Shown here: one piece after another, positions 32,595 through 41,633 of the stretch
Layout: every line of letters starts with the position of its first letter
Position numbering within the stretch: position 1 is the stretch's first letter
Source: Gammaproteobacteria bacterium
GTDB lineage: Bacteria > Pseudomonadota > Gammaproteobacteria > JAJDOJ01
Reading direction: 5' to 3'
Length of the DNA: 46,955 bases
NCBI GenBank assembly: GCA_022340215.1
Contig: JAJDOJ010000087.1
Location: 1-46,955 of the forward strand
Position numbers and translations under genes: made by a program
The notes under the pieces: model-generated
Database searches by the model: none
Told to the model about the DNA's origin: nothing
What the model saw: the letters and a program-made list of their open reading frames with translations, nothing else

Positions 32595-32737
32595 CAGGCA
32601 GGCTCTTGTACAGGGTTGGACTCGGACGGGGAGACTCTACCGGTTCCAGGGTGCCTGCGGCAACGCACAATATCAGGGGCCAGCCGTCACGACTCGACCC
32701 ACGCCGATGGTTCCGGATTCTCCGAGCGATACGAGAT

Positions 32738-34231
32738 TCAGTCGACCCCTGAGACCGTCGACTCCATCGCCTCGGCTCGGCGACAGATCTCGCGCGTGAG
32801 ACCCTTGAAAATCACCAGATGCGCTGGCTCGAGCGAGAACCAGTACATCAATCCCCATACGCCCGCCGGGTGCCAGTAGGCGGTCGCGGTCACGCGCGTC
32901 AGACCTGTCGAAAGAGGACTGAGCTTGAGTTCGAGTACACCCGCCCCCGGTGCGCGCATACCGAAACGTAGCGTCAAGCGGCGCTCCGGATCGACACCGA
33001 TCACCTCCCAAGAGTCGATCCTGTCCCCGGTCCTCAGGTCCGTCGGGTGGCGTCGGCCTCGATGCAACCCGGAACCTCCCGCCACCCAGTCGATCACCTC
33101 GCGTGCGGTCCACAATCCATTGAGAAAATAGTACCGGTTGTCCCCGCCGATCTCCGACACGATCTTCCACAGTGCCGCGGGTGACGCAGTGGACATTGCG
33201 CTCCCGGAGGCTTGTTTGGCGTAATAGCCGTAGTCGATGCGATCGTTTCGCAGACTGAACGCCCCTTCCACCCAGCGGGACTCCACGGCGCTCTGCCGCT
33301 CAGCCGCGAACGCAGCCTCGACGCTGCACCGGAAATCCAGCAAGTCCTGGGGTACGAGGGCTCGTAGCGGATCGCCGTGGGCCGTAAAGTCGTGCCTTAA
33401 ACCCTCGATCAGCGCCCGAGCCACATTAGTAGGCACCGACGTAACATACTTCAGCCAGTAAGACGACAGGCGTGGCGACAGCACGGATACCGGCACGATC
33501 GTCGGCGGACGACGGCCGGCGACCTCCGCCAGGATGCGCATCATCTCCTCGTAAGTCAGGGTTTCCGGTCCGGCGGCATCGTAGGTCCGTCCGGCCGCCT
33601 CGTCGTGCTGCGGGAGCCGGATCAGGTACTCCAGCAGGTTGTCGAGCGCGATAGGCGGTGACTTTGCTCTGACCCAGCGGGGCGTAATCATGACGGGCAG
33701 GTGATAGACGAGGTCACGCATGACCTCGAAGGCTGCCGAACCCGGGCCCACGATGATGCCGGCACGCACTTCGGTCACGGGCACCGTCCCCGCGCGTAAA
33801 ACCATGCCGGTATCGCGGCGCGATACGATGTGCTCGGAATCCGCGTCGTCCGGCACCAGCCCGCCGAGATAGATGATATGCCGGACGCCGGCACTGGCCG
33901 CGGCCCTGGCGAAATTGGATGCCGCCGCTAGATCGAGGCGACCGAATTCTTTCCCCGCAGCCATCGAGTGCACGAGATAATAGGCTGTGTCGACACCCTC
34001 GAGCACCGGGGGCAGCGTCTCCGGTTCAAGGGCATCCGCCTGGCAAACCTGAACACACGGCCAGTTGCGCGCCTTCAGCACCTCCGGGCGCCGCGAGACA
34101 GCGCGAACGTCGATGCCTCTGGCGAGAAGGCGCGGGACGAGATGCGAGCCGACGTACCCGCTTGCCCCGAATACCAGGCGAAGACCCGCTCTATCCTCGG
34201 GATCCGGCGCTTGCCCGCTGGATGATTTCAT
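32738..34231 (-). CDS. NAD(P)-binding SDR-type protein with C-terminal DUF2867
   Basis: ATG 34231 gives 497 residues. The N-terminal half is an atypical SDR/NmrA-like fold (LRLVFGASGYVGSHLVPRLL, YLVHSMA, HIIYLGGLVP, GPGSAAFEVMRDLV). From about residue 335 a DUF2867 domain follows (WKIVSEIGGDNRYYFLNGLW, RRLTLRFGMRAPG, HPAGVWGLMYWFSLEP). This two-domain form is common in proteobacteria, function unknown. A MITE begins 7 bp before the ATG, and the frame stays open through it for 27 more codons, so the original 5' region has been replaced. No good ribosome site is left. Confidence 0.85.
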   Translation of the reverse strand: MKSSSGQAPDPEDRAGLRLVFGASGYVGSHLVPRLLARGIDVRAVSRRPEVLKARNWPCVQVCQADALEPETLPPVLEGVDTAYYLVHSMAAGKEFGRLDLAAASNFARAAASAGVRHIIYLGGLVPDDADSEHIVSRRDTGMVLRAGTVPVTEVRAGIIVGPGSAAFEVMRDLVYHLPVMITPRWVRAKSPPIALDNLLEYLIRLPQHDEAAGRTYDAAGPETLTYEEMMRILAEVAGRRPPTIVPVSVLSPRLSSYWLKYVTSVPTNVARALIEGLRHDFTAHGDPLRALVPQDLLDFRCSVEAAFAAERQSAVESRWVEGAFSLRNDRIDYGYYAKQASGSAMSTASPAALWKIVSEIGGDNRYYFLNGLWTAREVIDWVAGGSGLHRGRRHPTDLRTGDRIDSWEVIGVDPERRLTLRFGMRAPGAGVLELKLSPLSTGLTRVTATAYWHPAGVWGLMYWFSLEPAHLVIFKGLTREICRRAEAMESTVSGVD

Positions 34232-34238
34232 TGTGTCA

Positions 34239-34395
34239 GGCGATTGCCGGAAAATGTCATACCAGATCTCGTCGGGTTTTCGTTCGTCATCAAGGCGCGA
34301 CAACAGGCGCATCGTCGAATTATCTCACGGTTGTCGCAACACGGAGGACGGACGAAAAGACAAACAGGATGGTATGTCATTTGACAGAAATCGCC
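34239..34395. mobile_element. MITE-1 copy D (short form, 157 bp) at the start of the SDR gene
   Basis: Ends GGCGATTGCCGG and AGAAATCGCC, flanked by TCA and TTA (one change from an exact TWA duplication). It lies between the start of the - strand SDR gene and the + strand hydrolase gene. Read on the - strand, it keeps the SDR frame open. Confidence 0.83.
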
Positions 34396-34570
34396 TTATC
34401 TCGACACCCCAATCGGGTTTTCCATTAAGCAAGAAAAACCGACCTGGCGTCCAGGACGTATATCTTGAACTGGGTACGGATCGGGCTGCCCAACGGTTCA
34501 CCCGCTGTCCGACCCACCGGGACCGGACGATCTCCCGATTGACAGGATACGAGAAGATGTGGGAGCGGAA

Positions 34571-35542
34571 TTGACGAGTTCAGGCCTAAAACTACTCACT
34601 GTAACCATCCTGATTGGCGCTCTCACAGGGTGCTCTGCCTTGTCGATCGTCGACGGACTGACGCCCGAATCCGGCTACAGGCTGAAATCCGCCATTCCCT
34701 ATGGTCAGCTCCCTCGGCAGAAGGCCGACGTGTACATGCCGGATTCGGGAAGCCCCCCATATCCGACTGTCGTCTTCTTCTACGGTGGCAGGTGGACCTT
34801 CGGCGACCGCGACGACTACCGCTTCGTCGGGCAGGCCCTCGCCTCTCGCGGTATCCTGACGATCATCGCAGATTACCGGCAATACCCCGAGGTACGCTTC
34901 CCGGCATTTGTCGAAGACGGGGCTCGGGCGGTCGCGTGGGCGCACGGGAATGTTTCCGAATATGGTGGTGACCCGGACATGCTTTTCGCGATGGGTCATT
35001 CATCCGGCGCACACATTGCCGCGATGCTTGCGACCGACTGCCGGTATCTGCGTGATGTGGGGGGTGACCAGAGCTGGCTGTCGGGATTCATCGGCCTCGC
35101 GGGGCCCTATGACTTTCTGCCACTGACCGATGATGGCCTGATAGAAATATTCGGGCCTGAAGATCTTCAACTCGCATCTCAACCCATCAATTTCGTTGAC
35201 TTCAGGACGCCGCCCATGCTGCTGATGCACGGCCTGAAAGACAATACGGTTTGGGTAAGAAACACACGCAACCTCGCCTCGCGGGCGCTGGAACATGATG
35301 TTGCCGTAACCACCATCTACTACCCGGACATCGGACACCTGCGAATTATTGGCGCCGTCGCCGAACCTTTCCAGGGTTGGGCTCCCGTCGCCGACGACAT
35401 CACGGAATTCGTACATGCCATGGGGGAACCGGATCGAATGAACGCAAGACACCAATGCTGCGAGGAATGCTGCCCGACAAATCCGTGCGCAACAGGCACG
35501 ACGACGCAGCGTGAGTATTCCGGACATGAACGGGCCGGGTAG
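34571..35542 (+). CDS. Alpha/beta-hydrolase-fold lipoprotein esterase
   Basis: TTG 34571 follows GGGAG with a 5-bp gap and gives a lipoprotein signal ending in the lipobox ALTGC; GTG 34559 would add four residues. The enzyme part has FFYGGRWTFGDRDDY (oxyanion region), nucleophile GHSSGAH, Asp in MHGLKDNTV and His in DIGHLRI, a full triad of the BD-FAE/carboxylesterase type. It would be anchored in the periplasm and cleave an ester. The C-terminal 30 residues are Cys-rich and unusual (CCEECCPTNPC). The next gene overlaps it by 32 bp. Confidence 0.85.
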   Translation: MTSSGLKLLTVTILIGALTGCSALSIVDGLTPESGYRLKSAIPYGQLPRQKADVYMPDSGSPPYPTVVFFYGGRWTFGDRDDYRFVGQALASRGILTIIADYRQYPEVRFPAFVEDGARAVAWAHGNVSEYGGDPDMLFAMGHSSGAHIAAMLATDCRYLRDVGGDQSWLSGFIGLAGPYDFLPLTDDGLIEIFGPEDLQLASQPINFVDFRTPPMLLMHGLKDNTVWVRNTRNLASRALEHDVAVTTIYYPDIGHLRIIGAVAEPFQGWAPVADDITEFVHAMGEPDRMNARHQCCEECCPTNPCATGTTTQREYSGHERAG

Positions 35543-36149
35543 ACGGAACGGCCTGACCGCCATGTTGTTCACCGCTATAGCGGGTGGGGGACACGCTGGC
35601 GAAGGCACGACAAGCGACGCGCTGATCGACGATCGCAGCAGTGGCAGCCTGAAAGCAAGCCGCGGCGGGCAGTGGCGACTGGTAACCGATCAGGTCATGG
35701 GTGGAATCTCGACAGCAGACCTGAGACCCGACCGGCATGGAGACCGAGGCTGCCTCCGATTGAGCGGCACGGTCAATACCGCGAATAGTGGCGGATTCGT
35801 GCAGATGGCGCTGGACCCTGCCGGTGGCAAGCACTGGAACGTCAGCACATTCGCCGGTTTGCAATTACTCGTCTCCGGAAACGGGGAGCAATACAACGTC
35901 CACCTTCGAACCAGCGACCTCTGGTTGCCCTGGCAATCGTATCGGGCGGCATTCGTCACCGCACCCGAGTGGCACGTGATCCGGATACCGTTTTCATCGT
36001 TCGAAGCCTACCGAATCAAGACCCGGCTTGACACCAGTCGGCTAACCCGCCTCGGACTCGTGGCGATCGGACGTCATTTCACGGCAGACCTGTGTCTGGG
36101 AGATCTGCGTTTCTACAGTCAAGAAGGCAAGACGCAACAACGGATGTGA
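35511..36149 (+). CDS. CIA30 (NDUFAF1-like) family protein, probably exported
   Basis: From GTG 35511 the product is 212 residues; ATG 35526 is a possible later start. WRLVTDQVMGGISTADL and the beta-rich body (SGTVNTANSGGFVQM, LQLLVSGNGEQYNVHLR, WQSYRAAFVT) mark the CIA30 galactose-binding-like fold. Bacterial members are of unknown role. The start (RRNGLTAMLFTAIAGGGHAGEG) looks like a weak signal peptide, fitting the exported hydrolase with which it overlaps. Confidence 0.8.
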   Translation: MSIPDMNGPGRRNGLTAMLFTAIAGGGHAGEGTTSDALIDDRSSGSLKASRGGQWRLVTDQVMGGISTADLRPDRHGDRGCLRLSGTVNTANSGGFVQMALDPAGGKHWNVSTFAGLQLLVSGNGEQYNVHLRTSDLWLPWQSYRAAFVTAPEWHVIRIPFSSFEAYRIKTRLDTSRLTRLGLVAIGRHFTADLCLGDLRFYSQEGKTQQRM

Positions 36150-36228
36150 AACACGATGCGGCGTGAGGCGCCGGGTCCGCGTCAGGAATCCGTCTGGGAC
36201 TACCCGCGACCACCAAGGATCGAGATAA

Positions 36229-36463
36229 GGCGATTTCTGTCAAATGACATACCACCCTGCTTGTCTTTTCGTCCGTCCTCTGTGTTGCGACAACAGTGAC
36301 ATAGTTAGACTATGCGCCTGTTGTCGCGCCTTGATGACGAACGATCCCGGCGCGGCGCCTTCCCTGCTTTGCTTGGGCACCGGTCTTGGGCTTCCTGCCC
36401 AAGCCGTTCACTGCTTCGCAGTTCACCCGGCGCGATCTGGTATGCCATTTTCCGGCAATCGCC
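36229..36463. mobile_element. MITE-1 copy E (long form, 235 bp)
   Basis: Reverse orientation with ends GGCGATTTCTGTCAAATGAC and TTCCGGCAATCGCC, flanked by TAA on both sides (36226-36228 and 36464-36466). It carries the same ~80-bp insert as copy B (about 36347-36427). The 280 bp from here to the lysR gene hold no feature I recognise. Confidence 0.85.
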
Positions 36464-36747
36464 TAAGCGACCGAAACATCCAGATCGTATTTGACGGACG
36501 CATCATTGCGCAGACCCGTCGTGCATTTCGAGTCCTCGAAACCAGTCGCCCCCCCACCTGGTATCTGCCCCCGCGAGACGTCCCGCGGGAACTGCTGCAG
36601 CCGGGTTCGGTGCGAAGCTTCTGTGAGTTCAAGTGCGGGCCGGGTATGCCGGGCTGGCGATCGCGCTCCATCGCCCATCAGCAGTTCGACGGCAGCGGCG
36701 CGATCCGTTCGCCCCCTACGCGTGATTGCCACTCGCGGGAAGGGGAT

Positions 36748-37677
36748 TCAGGACCCCTCCTTCACACCCGGACAATCCTCCCACGGCGGCTTCTCCCTGA
36801 AGTGATCGGCCATGTGTCCCGAGAAGACCTGCACACGCCGCGAGGAATATCGGCCGGGTGGATAGACCAGGTACATACCGACCGCATCGAGCCGGTAGTC
36901 CGTCAGCACACGTTCCAGGGTCCCGCTCCGAATGCCGTCGTGCGCGATGAACAGAGGCAGCATCGCAACGCCGAGACCCGCTTCGCACGCCTGTGCGATG
37001 TGATCGCCGTTGTTGGCGGCGAGCACCGTCCGGGGCCGGGCCTGATGTACCCTGCCATCACGATCGCGGAACCGCCAGGTCGCACCGCGCTTCGCGTGTG
37101 TGTATCGCAGTCCCTGATGCCGATTCAACTCCTCCGGCGCTTCGGGACGGTCATGGGTATCGAGATACGCCGTACTGGCCACGCAGACCATGTCGACCGT
37201 GTTCAACCGGCGCGCCACCAGGGTGGAATCCGCGAGTTCGCCGATCCGGATCGCGAGGTCGAAGCCCTCTTCCACCAGGTCCGCCTCCCTGTCCCCAAGG
37301 TCCACCTCCATCTGCACGTCCGGATGCGCCTTGGCGAACCCCGCCACGACAGGCCCCAGATAGCGGATACCGAACGAGAGCGGCGCGGCGACCTTGAGTC
37401 GCCCTGACAACTGAGTGCTGTCGGCGGACACCATCTGTTCTGCCTCCTCCCAATCGGCGAGGATTCGCAGCGCGCGTTCGTGCAACACGCGACCGGCGTC
37501 CGTGAGACTCAGTCTGCGGGTCGTGCGATTGAGAAGCCGCACACCGAGACGCGCTTCCAGGTCACCGACCCGACGGCTGACAGCGGATTTCGCGCTCCCC
37601 ATACGCTCGGCCGCCGCACTGAACCCCCCGTGATCCACAACGCCGACGAAGGCAGACAGTTCCTCGTAGCGGTTCAT
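36748..37677 (-). CDS. LysR-family transcriptional regulator
   Basis: The 309-residue protein has an N-terminal helix-turn-helix (VDHGGFSAAAERMGSAKSAVSRRVGDLEARLG-type, residues 14-45) and the substrate-binding domain common to the CrgA/DmlR-like branch (LSGRLKVAAPLSFG, VDLGDREADLVEEGFDLAIRIGEL). It is divergent from the doxX-azoR pair, with a 126-bp shared region containing the palindrome GGAAA-ATA-TTTCC. It probably controls those genes in response to an electrophile or quinone-like compound; the signal is inferred from the azoreductase neighbour. Confidence 0.88.
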   Translation of the reverse strand: MNRYEELSAFVGVVDHGGFSAAAERMGSAKSAVSRRVGDLEARLGVRLLNRTTRRLSLTDAGRVLHERALRILADWEEAEQMVSADSTQLSGRLKVAAPLSFGIRYLGPVVAGFAKAHPDVQMEVDLGDREADLVEEGFDLAIRIGELADSTLVARRLNTVDMVCVASTAYLDTHDRPEAPEELNRHQGLRYTHAKRGATWRFRDRDGRVHQARPRTVLAANNGDHIAQACEAGLGVAMLPLFIAHDGIRSGTLERVLTDYRLDAVGMYLVYPPGRYSSRRVQVFSGHMADHFREKPPWEDCPGVKEGS

Positions 37678-37698
37678 CTCTAATTGTTGCTCAATCAG

Positions 37699-37711
37699 GG
37701 AAAATATTTCC
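37699..37711. promoter_or_regulatory. Palindrome in the lysR/doxX divergent region
   Basis: GGAAAATATTTCC is a GGAAA-N3-TTTCC palindrome 22 bp from the lysR start and 93 bp from doxX. Position and symmetry suit a LysR operator, although the classical T-N11-A form is only loosely matched. Confidence 0.4.
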
Positions 37712-37803
37712 TATCTATACCCCTTTATCTCCTCATTAGCAACGAAGAAAATTCCCCCATCGATCGGAACGGCCGATCGAGTTCCACATTCAGGAGATGA
37801 AAC

Positions 37804-38217
37804 ATGAATCCATCCATATCGAACCCACCGGGAACCCTCATCGCCCGCGCGCTGATGGCCCTGATATTCATCGGCGCCGGCATCAGCAAGATCGGCGGGT
37901 ACGCCGCGACACAGACCTACATGGAGAGTGCCGGGGTGCCCGGCATGCTGCTGCCACTGGTGATCGCACTCGAACTCGGCGGCGGATTGGCGCTGCTGCT
38001 GGGCTTCGGCGCACGGATCGCCGCCGCAGCGCTTGCCGGATTCAGTCTGCTGGCCGCCCTGCTCTTCCACGCCGATTTCGCCGACCAGATGCAGTCGATC
38101 CTGTTCATGAAGAACCTGGCCATCGCCGGTGGACTGCTCATGGTGGCCCTGCACGGACCGGGGGCCTGGTCCGTCGAGCGCCTTCGGCGGACCCGGACCG
38201 CGATTCCGGCCCATTAA
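37804..38217 (+). CDS. DoxX-family membrane protein
   Basis: The 137-residue protein has four membrane helices typical of DoxX/DoxD: LIARALMALIFIGAGISKIGGY, MLLPLVIALELGGGLALLLGFG, LAGFSLLAALLFHA and FMKNLAIAGGLLMVALHGPG. DoxX-family members near azoreductases or LysR genes are usual in redox or electrophile-response clusters. AGGAG precedes ATG 37804. azoR follows after 27 bp, so they form a two-gene operon. Confidence 0.88.
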   Translation: MNPSISNPPGTLIARALMALIFIGAGISKIGGYAATQTYMESAGVPGMLLPLVIALELGGGLALLLGFGARIAAAALAGFSLLAALLFHADFADQMQSILFMKNLAIAGGLLMVALHGPGAWSVERLRRTRTAIPAH

Positions 38218-38244
38218 ACGCATGACACAGCGGATAACATCGAA

Positions 38245-38886
38245 ATGAATATACTTCGTATCGACGCCAGTGCACGAACCGAGGGATCGGTCACCCGCCG
38301 GCTCGCAGACGATCTCATCCAGCGTCTTCGTGAACGACACCCGGGAGCCCGGGTGGTGCGACGCGAGCTCGCGGAAACCCTGCCACTGCTCGACGAGGAC
38401 TGGCTGAACGCCAACTTTACCGATCCCGCCGAACGGACCGCCGAACATCGTGCCATACTCGCGCTGTCGGACCTCCTTATCCGCGAGATTACGGATGCCG
38501 ACGCCATTGTCATGGCGGTACCTATCTACAACTTCGGTGTCCCGGCGTCGGTCAAGGCCTGGGTCGACCTGGTCTGCCGCGCGCGTGAAACCTTCCGTTA
38601 CACCGAGAACGGTCCGGTCGGCCTGCTGGGCGATCGTCCGGTGTACCTGGCGACGGCATCCGGCGGTACCCCGATCGGAAGCAAGGTCGACTTCGCGACC
38701 GGATATCTGAGGCACATCTTCGGCTTTATCGGCATCACGGACGTACGTCTGATCGCGGCGGGGGAAGTGCAGGTTGCTGCCGATCTGGCCATGGCAACCG
38801 CACGTAAGCACATCGCATCCGCATTGGCACCGACGACATCTTCTCAGTCGGTGCGACCCCGGGAGCGGAAGCCCTTGATTGTCTGA
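38245..38886 (+). CDS. azoR: FMN-dependent NADH:quinone/azo reductase AzoR
   Basis: This 213-residue flavodoxin-like-fold protein has the AzoR motifs MNILRIDASAR...SVTRRLADDL (phosphate of FMN), MAVPIYNFGVPASVKAWVDLV (flavin site) and YLATASGGTPIG. AzoR-type enzymes reduce quinones and azo compounds by two electrons with NADH, avoiding radicals. The C-terminal extension (QSVRPRERKPLIV) goes a little past the fold. It is the second gene after doxX and probably under the divergent LysR. The 317 bp that follow hold no clear gene. Confidence 0.92.
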   Translation: MNILRIDASARTEGSVTRRLADDLIQRLRERHPGARVVRRELAETLPLLDEDWLNANFTDPAERTAEHRAILALSDLLIREITDADAIVMAVPIYNFGVPASVKAWVDLVCRARETFRYTENGPVGLLGDRPVYLATASGGTPIGSKVDFATGYLRHIFGFIGITDVRLIAAGEVQVAADLAMATARKHIASALAPTTSSQSVRPRERKPLIV

Positions 38887-39203
38887 TCAAATTCCACCGG
38901 TGGCGGGACGGGCCTGACGGCCTGGACCGCCGTAGCAGACACGACACTCCCGGCCACCGACGGGCAAAGCGATTCTCGGATTTCAAATGCGGCCGACCTA
39001 GTCCGTATTGAATCTGTATCGGTCCTGTGGTGAGCGAGTTTCCATGCATACCTGGACCCTGACTTTTACCGCATTGCTGTCCGCGATCTGTCGCCATATT
39101 GTGTGCCGCGTCGCTCTCCTCCAGGTCCGCGCACTCACCGTATCCTACTCTGTTCGATTCGGTGGTATGGTATTCGACTGAACACACCAACCGGAGCCCG
39201 ACC

Positions 39204-39578
39204 ATGCGTACCCTCCTGCTGCTAGTGGTGATCGGCCTTCCCGCGATGGCCTCCGCGGATTCGCAATCCAGGTGCGATCCGGCACGCGGATATCCCTGTC
39301 CCCCGACCACAGCGGATTCGATATCCGCTCCCCGGGGACAACAACCCCCGATGGCCTACCTGCCTCGGGCGCCCAGACAGCTCCCGCTGTCCAGACTGGT
39401 TCGCAAGCTGGAACTCGCCGGTTTCGATCCTATCCTCGAGATCGAGCGAGAGGATTACGACTGGGAGGTGGAGGCCGAATACCGGGGCCAGCCTGTCAAG
39501 CTTCGTCTGGATCCCTGGACAGGGGAGTTACTGGAGTACTCGATGGAGGACGATGCGGCGGAGAATACTGGGGAGTAG
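39204..39578 (+). CDS. Small exported PepSY-domain protein
   Basis: ATG 39204, with GGAG 8 bp upstream, gives 124 residues. A clear signal peptide (MRTLLLLVVIGLPAMASA) is followed by a Pro-rich linker, then a PepSY-like domain: LVRKLELAGFDPILEIEREDYDWEVEAEYRGQPVKL, with a strand-turn-strand ending LDPWTGELLEY. PepSY proteins are often periplasmic inhibitors or sensors near proteases or two-component systems, but none is adjacent here. The following 260 bp (39579-39840) have no gene. Confidence 0.8.
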   Translation: MRTLLLLVVIGLPAMASADSQSRCDPARGYPCPPTTADSISAPRGQQPPMAYLPRAPRQLPLSRLVRKLELAGFDPILEIEREDYDWEVEAEYRGQPVKLRLDPWTGELLEYSMEDDAAENTGE

Positions 39579-39840
39579 TTGGCCTTTGAGGAAGCAGTGA
39601 GGCAGGTTCAGTAGACCTTGGTGACGAACCGCATACGTCCATCCTGTATGGCGTTGAAAGGAGGCAGCCCGCGGCGGCGTACTTCGATGGCTGGCTGACG
39701 CTGAAACCGCAACGGCGGGCCAGCCTCAACCTCGAACCATTCCCATCACGCCCACGCGGGCTGGGAAAGTGCGGTGTGTTGTGCGTCCGTTATTCTCCGT
39801 CCCCCGTCCGGCAAAGGGCCGGGCAGCACGATATCGAGTT

Positions 39841-40035
39841 TCAGACCACCCGTCTGGGTTGCCCGGTATCGGCGGACGGTTGAAGGTCCTCGCCGCCCTG
39901 CTCACGCTCGGGATATTTGCAGTCCCCGCAGGTCAGCAGTTTCACGAATCGATTGGACAAGATAACGAAGCGCCATACCTGAACCAACAGGTTCTGCTGC
40001 TTGCGCTTTTCACTTTCGATCATCACGTATTGCAT
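39841..40035 (-). CDS. Small basic hypothetical protein
   Basis: ATG 40035 is preceded by GGAGG at a good distance (8 bp) on the - strand, which is the main reason to accept it. The 64-residue product starts MQYVMIESEKRKQQNLLVQVWRF, then has a hydrophobic stretch VILSNRFVKLLTCGDCKYPE. It is amphipathic rather than a true membrane segment. A pair of cysteines (CGDC) is present. I do not recognise a family. It lies downstream of the SQR-like gene on the same strand, about 170 bp away. Confidence 0.5.
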   Translation of the reverse strand: MQYVMIESEKRKQQNLLVQVWRFVILSNRFVKLLTCGDCKYPEREQGGEDLQPSADTGQPRRVV

Positions 40036-40205
40036 GAGATTTTCCTCCACTTGATGTAATCCCGGATTACTGTTGTACGCTTGTCGCGAAATACCGGGAT
40101 GTATCTCCCTGGCTGCTATTGATGTCCGTCTGATCTGCGTTTTCTCTCCTCCGGTTCAGCCCGAGCCTGGCACGCACCCGACCGGAAATTTTTCGGCAAG
40201 CCGTG

Positions 40206-41633
40206 TCAGGGTATGTACTGCCAGCCTGGCTTTGCACTGAGCTTGTACAGAAAACCGTGGTGCAGGCCTTTCTTCAGCCACGCGCCGGCCAGCCCGATCT
40301 CAACGTTGCCCAAACCTAAGTCCCGCCCAGTGTCCGGAAACGCGGCCTTGTTTCGCACGATAGGATAGATGCCGATCGTCGCCGCCGAACCCCGCAGCCA
40401 GGAATTCTTGAGCGAGGCGATGCACATGCCAGGGGTCTCGGCGAGCGAGGCGGTATGGCAGGGTTCCCGCCCCTGGATCATCTCGGCGATGTTCAACGCG
40501 GCCGCCTTGCCGGTCAGTTCCGAGGTGTAGCCGGTGCGCGGTATCGCCGGCATCAGCTGAACACCATTGGGCGAGGTGTAGGGACGCGAGGTGCACCCCG
40601 GCGGCGCAAATGCGATCCCGCAACTGTAGACGTTCGGGTACTCGGGGCTCTGATAGGTTTTGGGCCAGTCGAAGCAGACAAGATCCTCGTAGCGTTTCCC
40701 GTAAAAGGCATCGACCTTGACGAAGCCGGCCGGATTGCACATCCGGTCCTTGATGTCGTTGCCCTCCTTGTCCCGGTATTCGAGCGGCTGGCCCCGAAAC
40801 GGGGGAATCAACATGGCAAAATCGTATTCGATGTCCTTGAATTCACCACTGGCGTTTTCGGTATGAATCGCCTTGTCATCGATCTGGTGCACATGACTGT
40901 GCAATTCCATGCGGATGTCGTACTGCTGAAACAGTGCAGTGGCCATGTCTTCCGAGCAAAAGATGACAGGGCCGCGTTTCATCTCGAAACCGTCGATTCC
41001 GAAGTCTCCCGCCCGCGGCTCGTTGGAGAGCCACGTCATCTCGACCCGGTCCCGCAGACCGCGGTCCTTCAGGTCGTTGTGCAGCAGCGAGATGAACTCG
41101 AACCCCGCCCCCTGGCAGGTACAGCTTCCGTGCCCGGTCCCCACGACGACCTTGGCCTTTTCACCCTTTTTGAGTCGTTCCAGCAAGAGCCGGTAGGTCG
41201 CGGCGGTTTGTTCGGCGTGTGGCGGAGTACAGATTGACTGCGTGAAACCGTCTTCCGGCCCCAGCCCCGGCGTGGCAGCATAGTTGAGATAAGGACCGGT
41301 CGCGATGAGCAGGTAATCGTACGACACCTGTTGCGAGACGCCGTCGTCCGTCTCAACGACGATGTATTCGTCGTCCGGATGAATCGCCTTGGCTCGCCCC
41401 TGAATGAACTCGATCCCTAACTTGTCGTAGACGGGCTGCAGCTCGAACTGAGCCTTCGCGGGTTTGATCTGGCCGATACCCACCCAGATCAGCGAGGGGA
41501 TGTACGTGAACCTGGGATGGAGATTGACCACGACGATCTCATGATCACCATCCACGTCCTTCAATGCTTTCTGCAGGATCAACGCCGCGTACTGTCCGGA
41601 GAACCCGGCGCCGATAATAACGGTCTTAGCCAT
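40206..41633 (-). CDS. sqr: Sulfide:quinone reductase-like FAD flavoprotein
   Basis: ATG 41633 gives 475 residues starting MAKTVIIGAGFSGQYAALIL, a Rossmann FAD site. The second nucleotide motif (LLIATGPYLNY) and conserved cysteines (C135, C171 and C173 in GHGSCTCQGAG, C347 in APPGCTSRPYTSPNG) are those of SQR-type enzymes, where cysteines carry the polysulfide. It would oxidise sulfide and pass electrons to quinone at the inner face of the membrane. The type cannot be fixed; it looks nearer to the longer SQR types (III or VI) than to type I. The in-frame codons upstream of 41633 lack support. Confidence 0.82.
   Translation of the reverse strand: MAKTVIIGAGFSGQYAALILQKALKDVDGDHEIVVVNLHPRFTYIPSLIWVGIGQIKPAKAQFELQPVYDKLGIEFIQGRAKAIHPDDEYIVVETDDGVSQQVSYDYLLIATGPYLNYAATPGLGPEDGFTQSICTPPHAEQTAATYRLLLERLKKGEKAKVVVGTGHGSCTCQGAGFEFISLLHNDLKDRGLRDRVEMTWLSNEPRAGDFGIDGFEMKRGPVIFCSEDMATALFQQYDIRMELHSHVHQIDDKAIHTENASGEFKDIEYDFAMLIPPFRGQPLEYRDKEGNDIKDRMCNPAGFVKVDAFYGKRYEDLVCFDWPKTYQSPEYPNVYSCGIAFAPPGCTSRPYTSPNGVQLMPAIPRTGYTSELTGKAAALNIAEMIQGREPCHTASLAETPGMCIASLKNSWLRGSAATIGIYPIVRNKAAFPDTGRDLGLGNVEIGLAGAWLKKGLHHGFLYKLSAKPGWQYIP

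Noticed and set aside
36244-37407. 387-codon open frame on + strand
   Set aside because: It runs from MITE-1 copy E into the antisense of the lysR gene and has no protein-like features.
38887-39203. Possible small gene between azoR and the PepSY protein (ATG 39044)
   Set aside because: The frame is short, has no ribosome site, and its sequence shows no family features; the region is left as intergenic.
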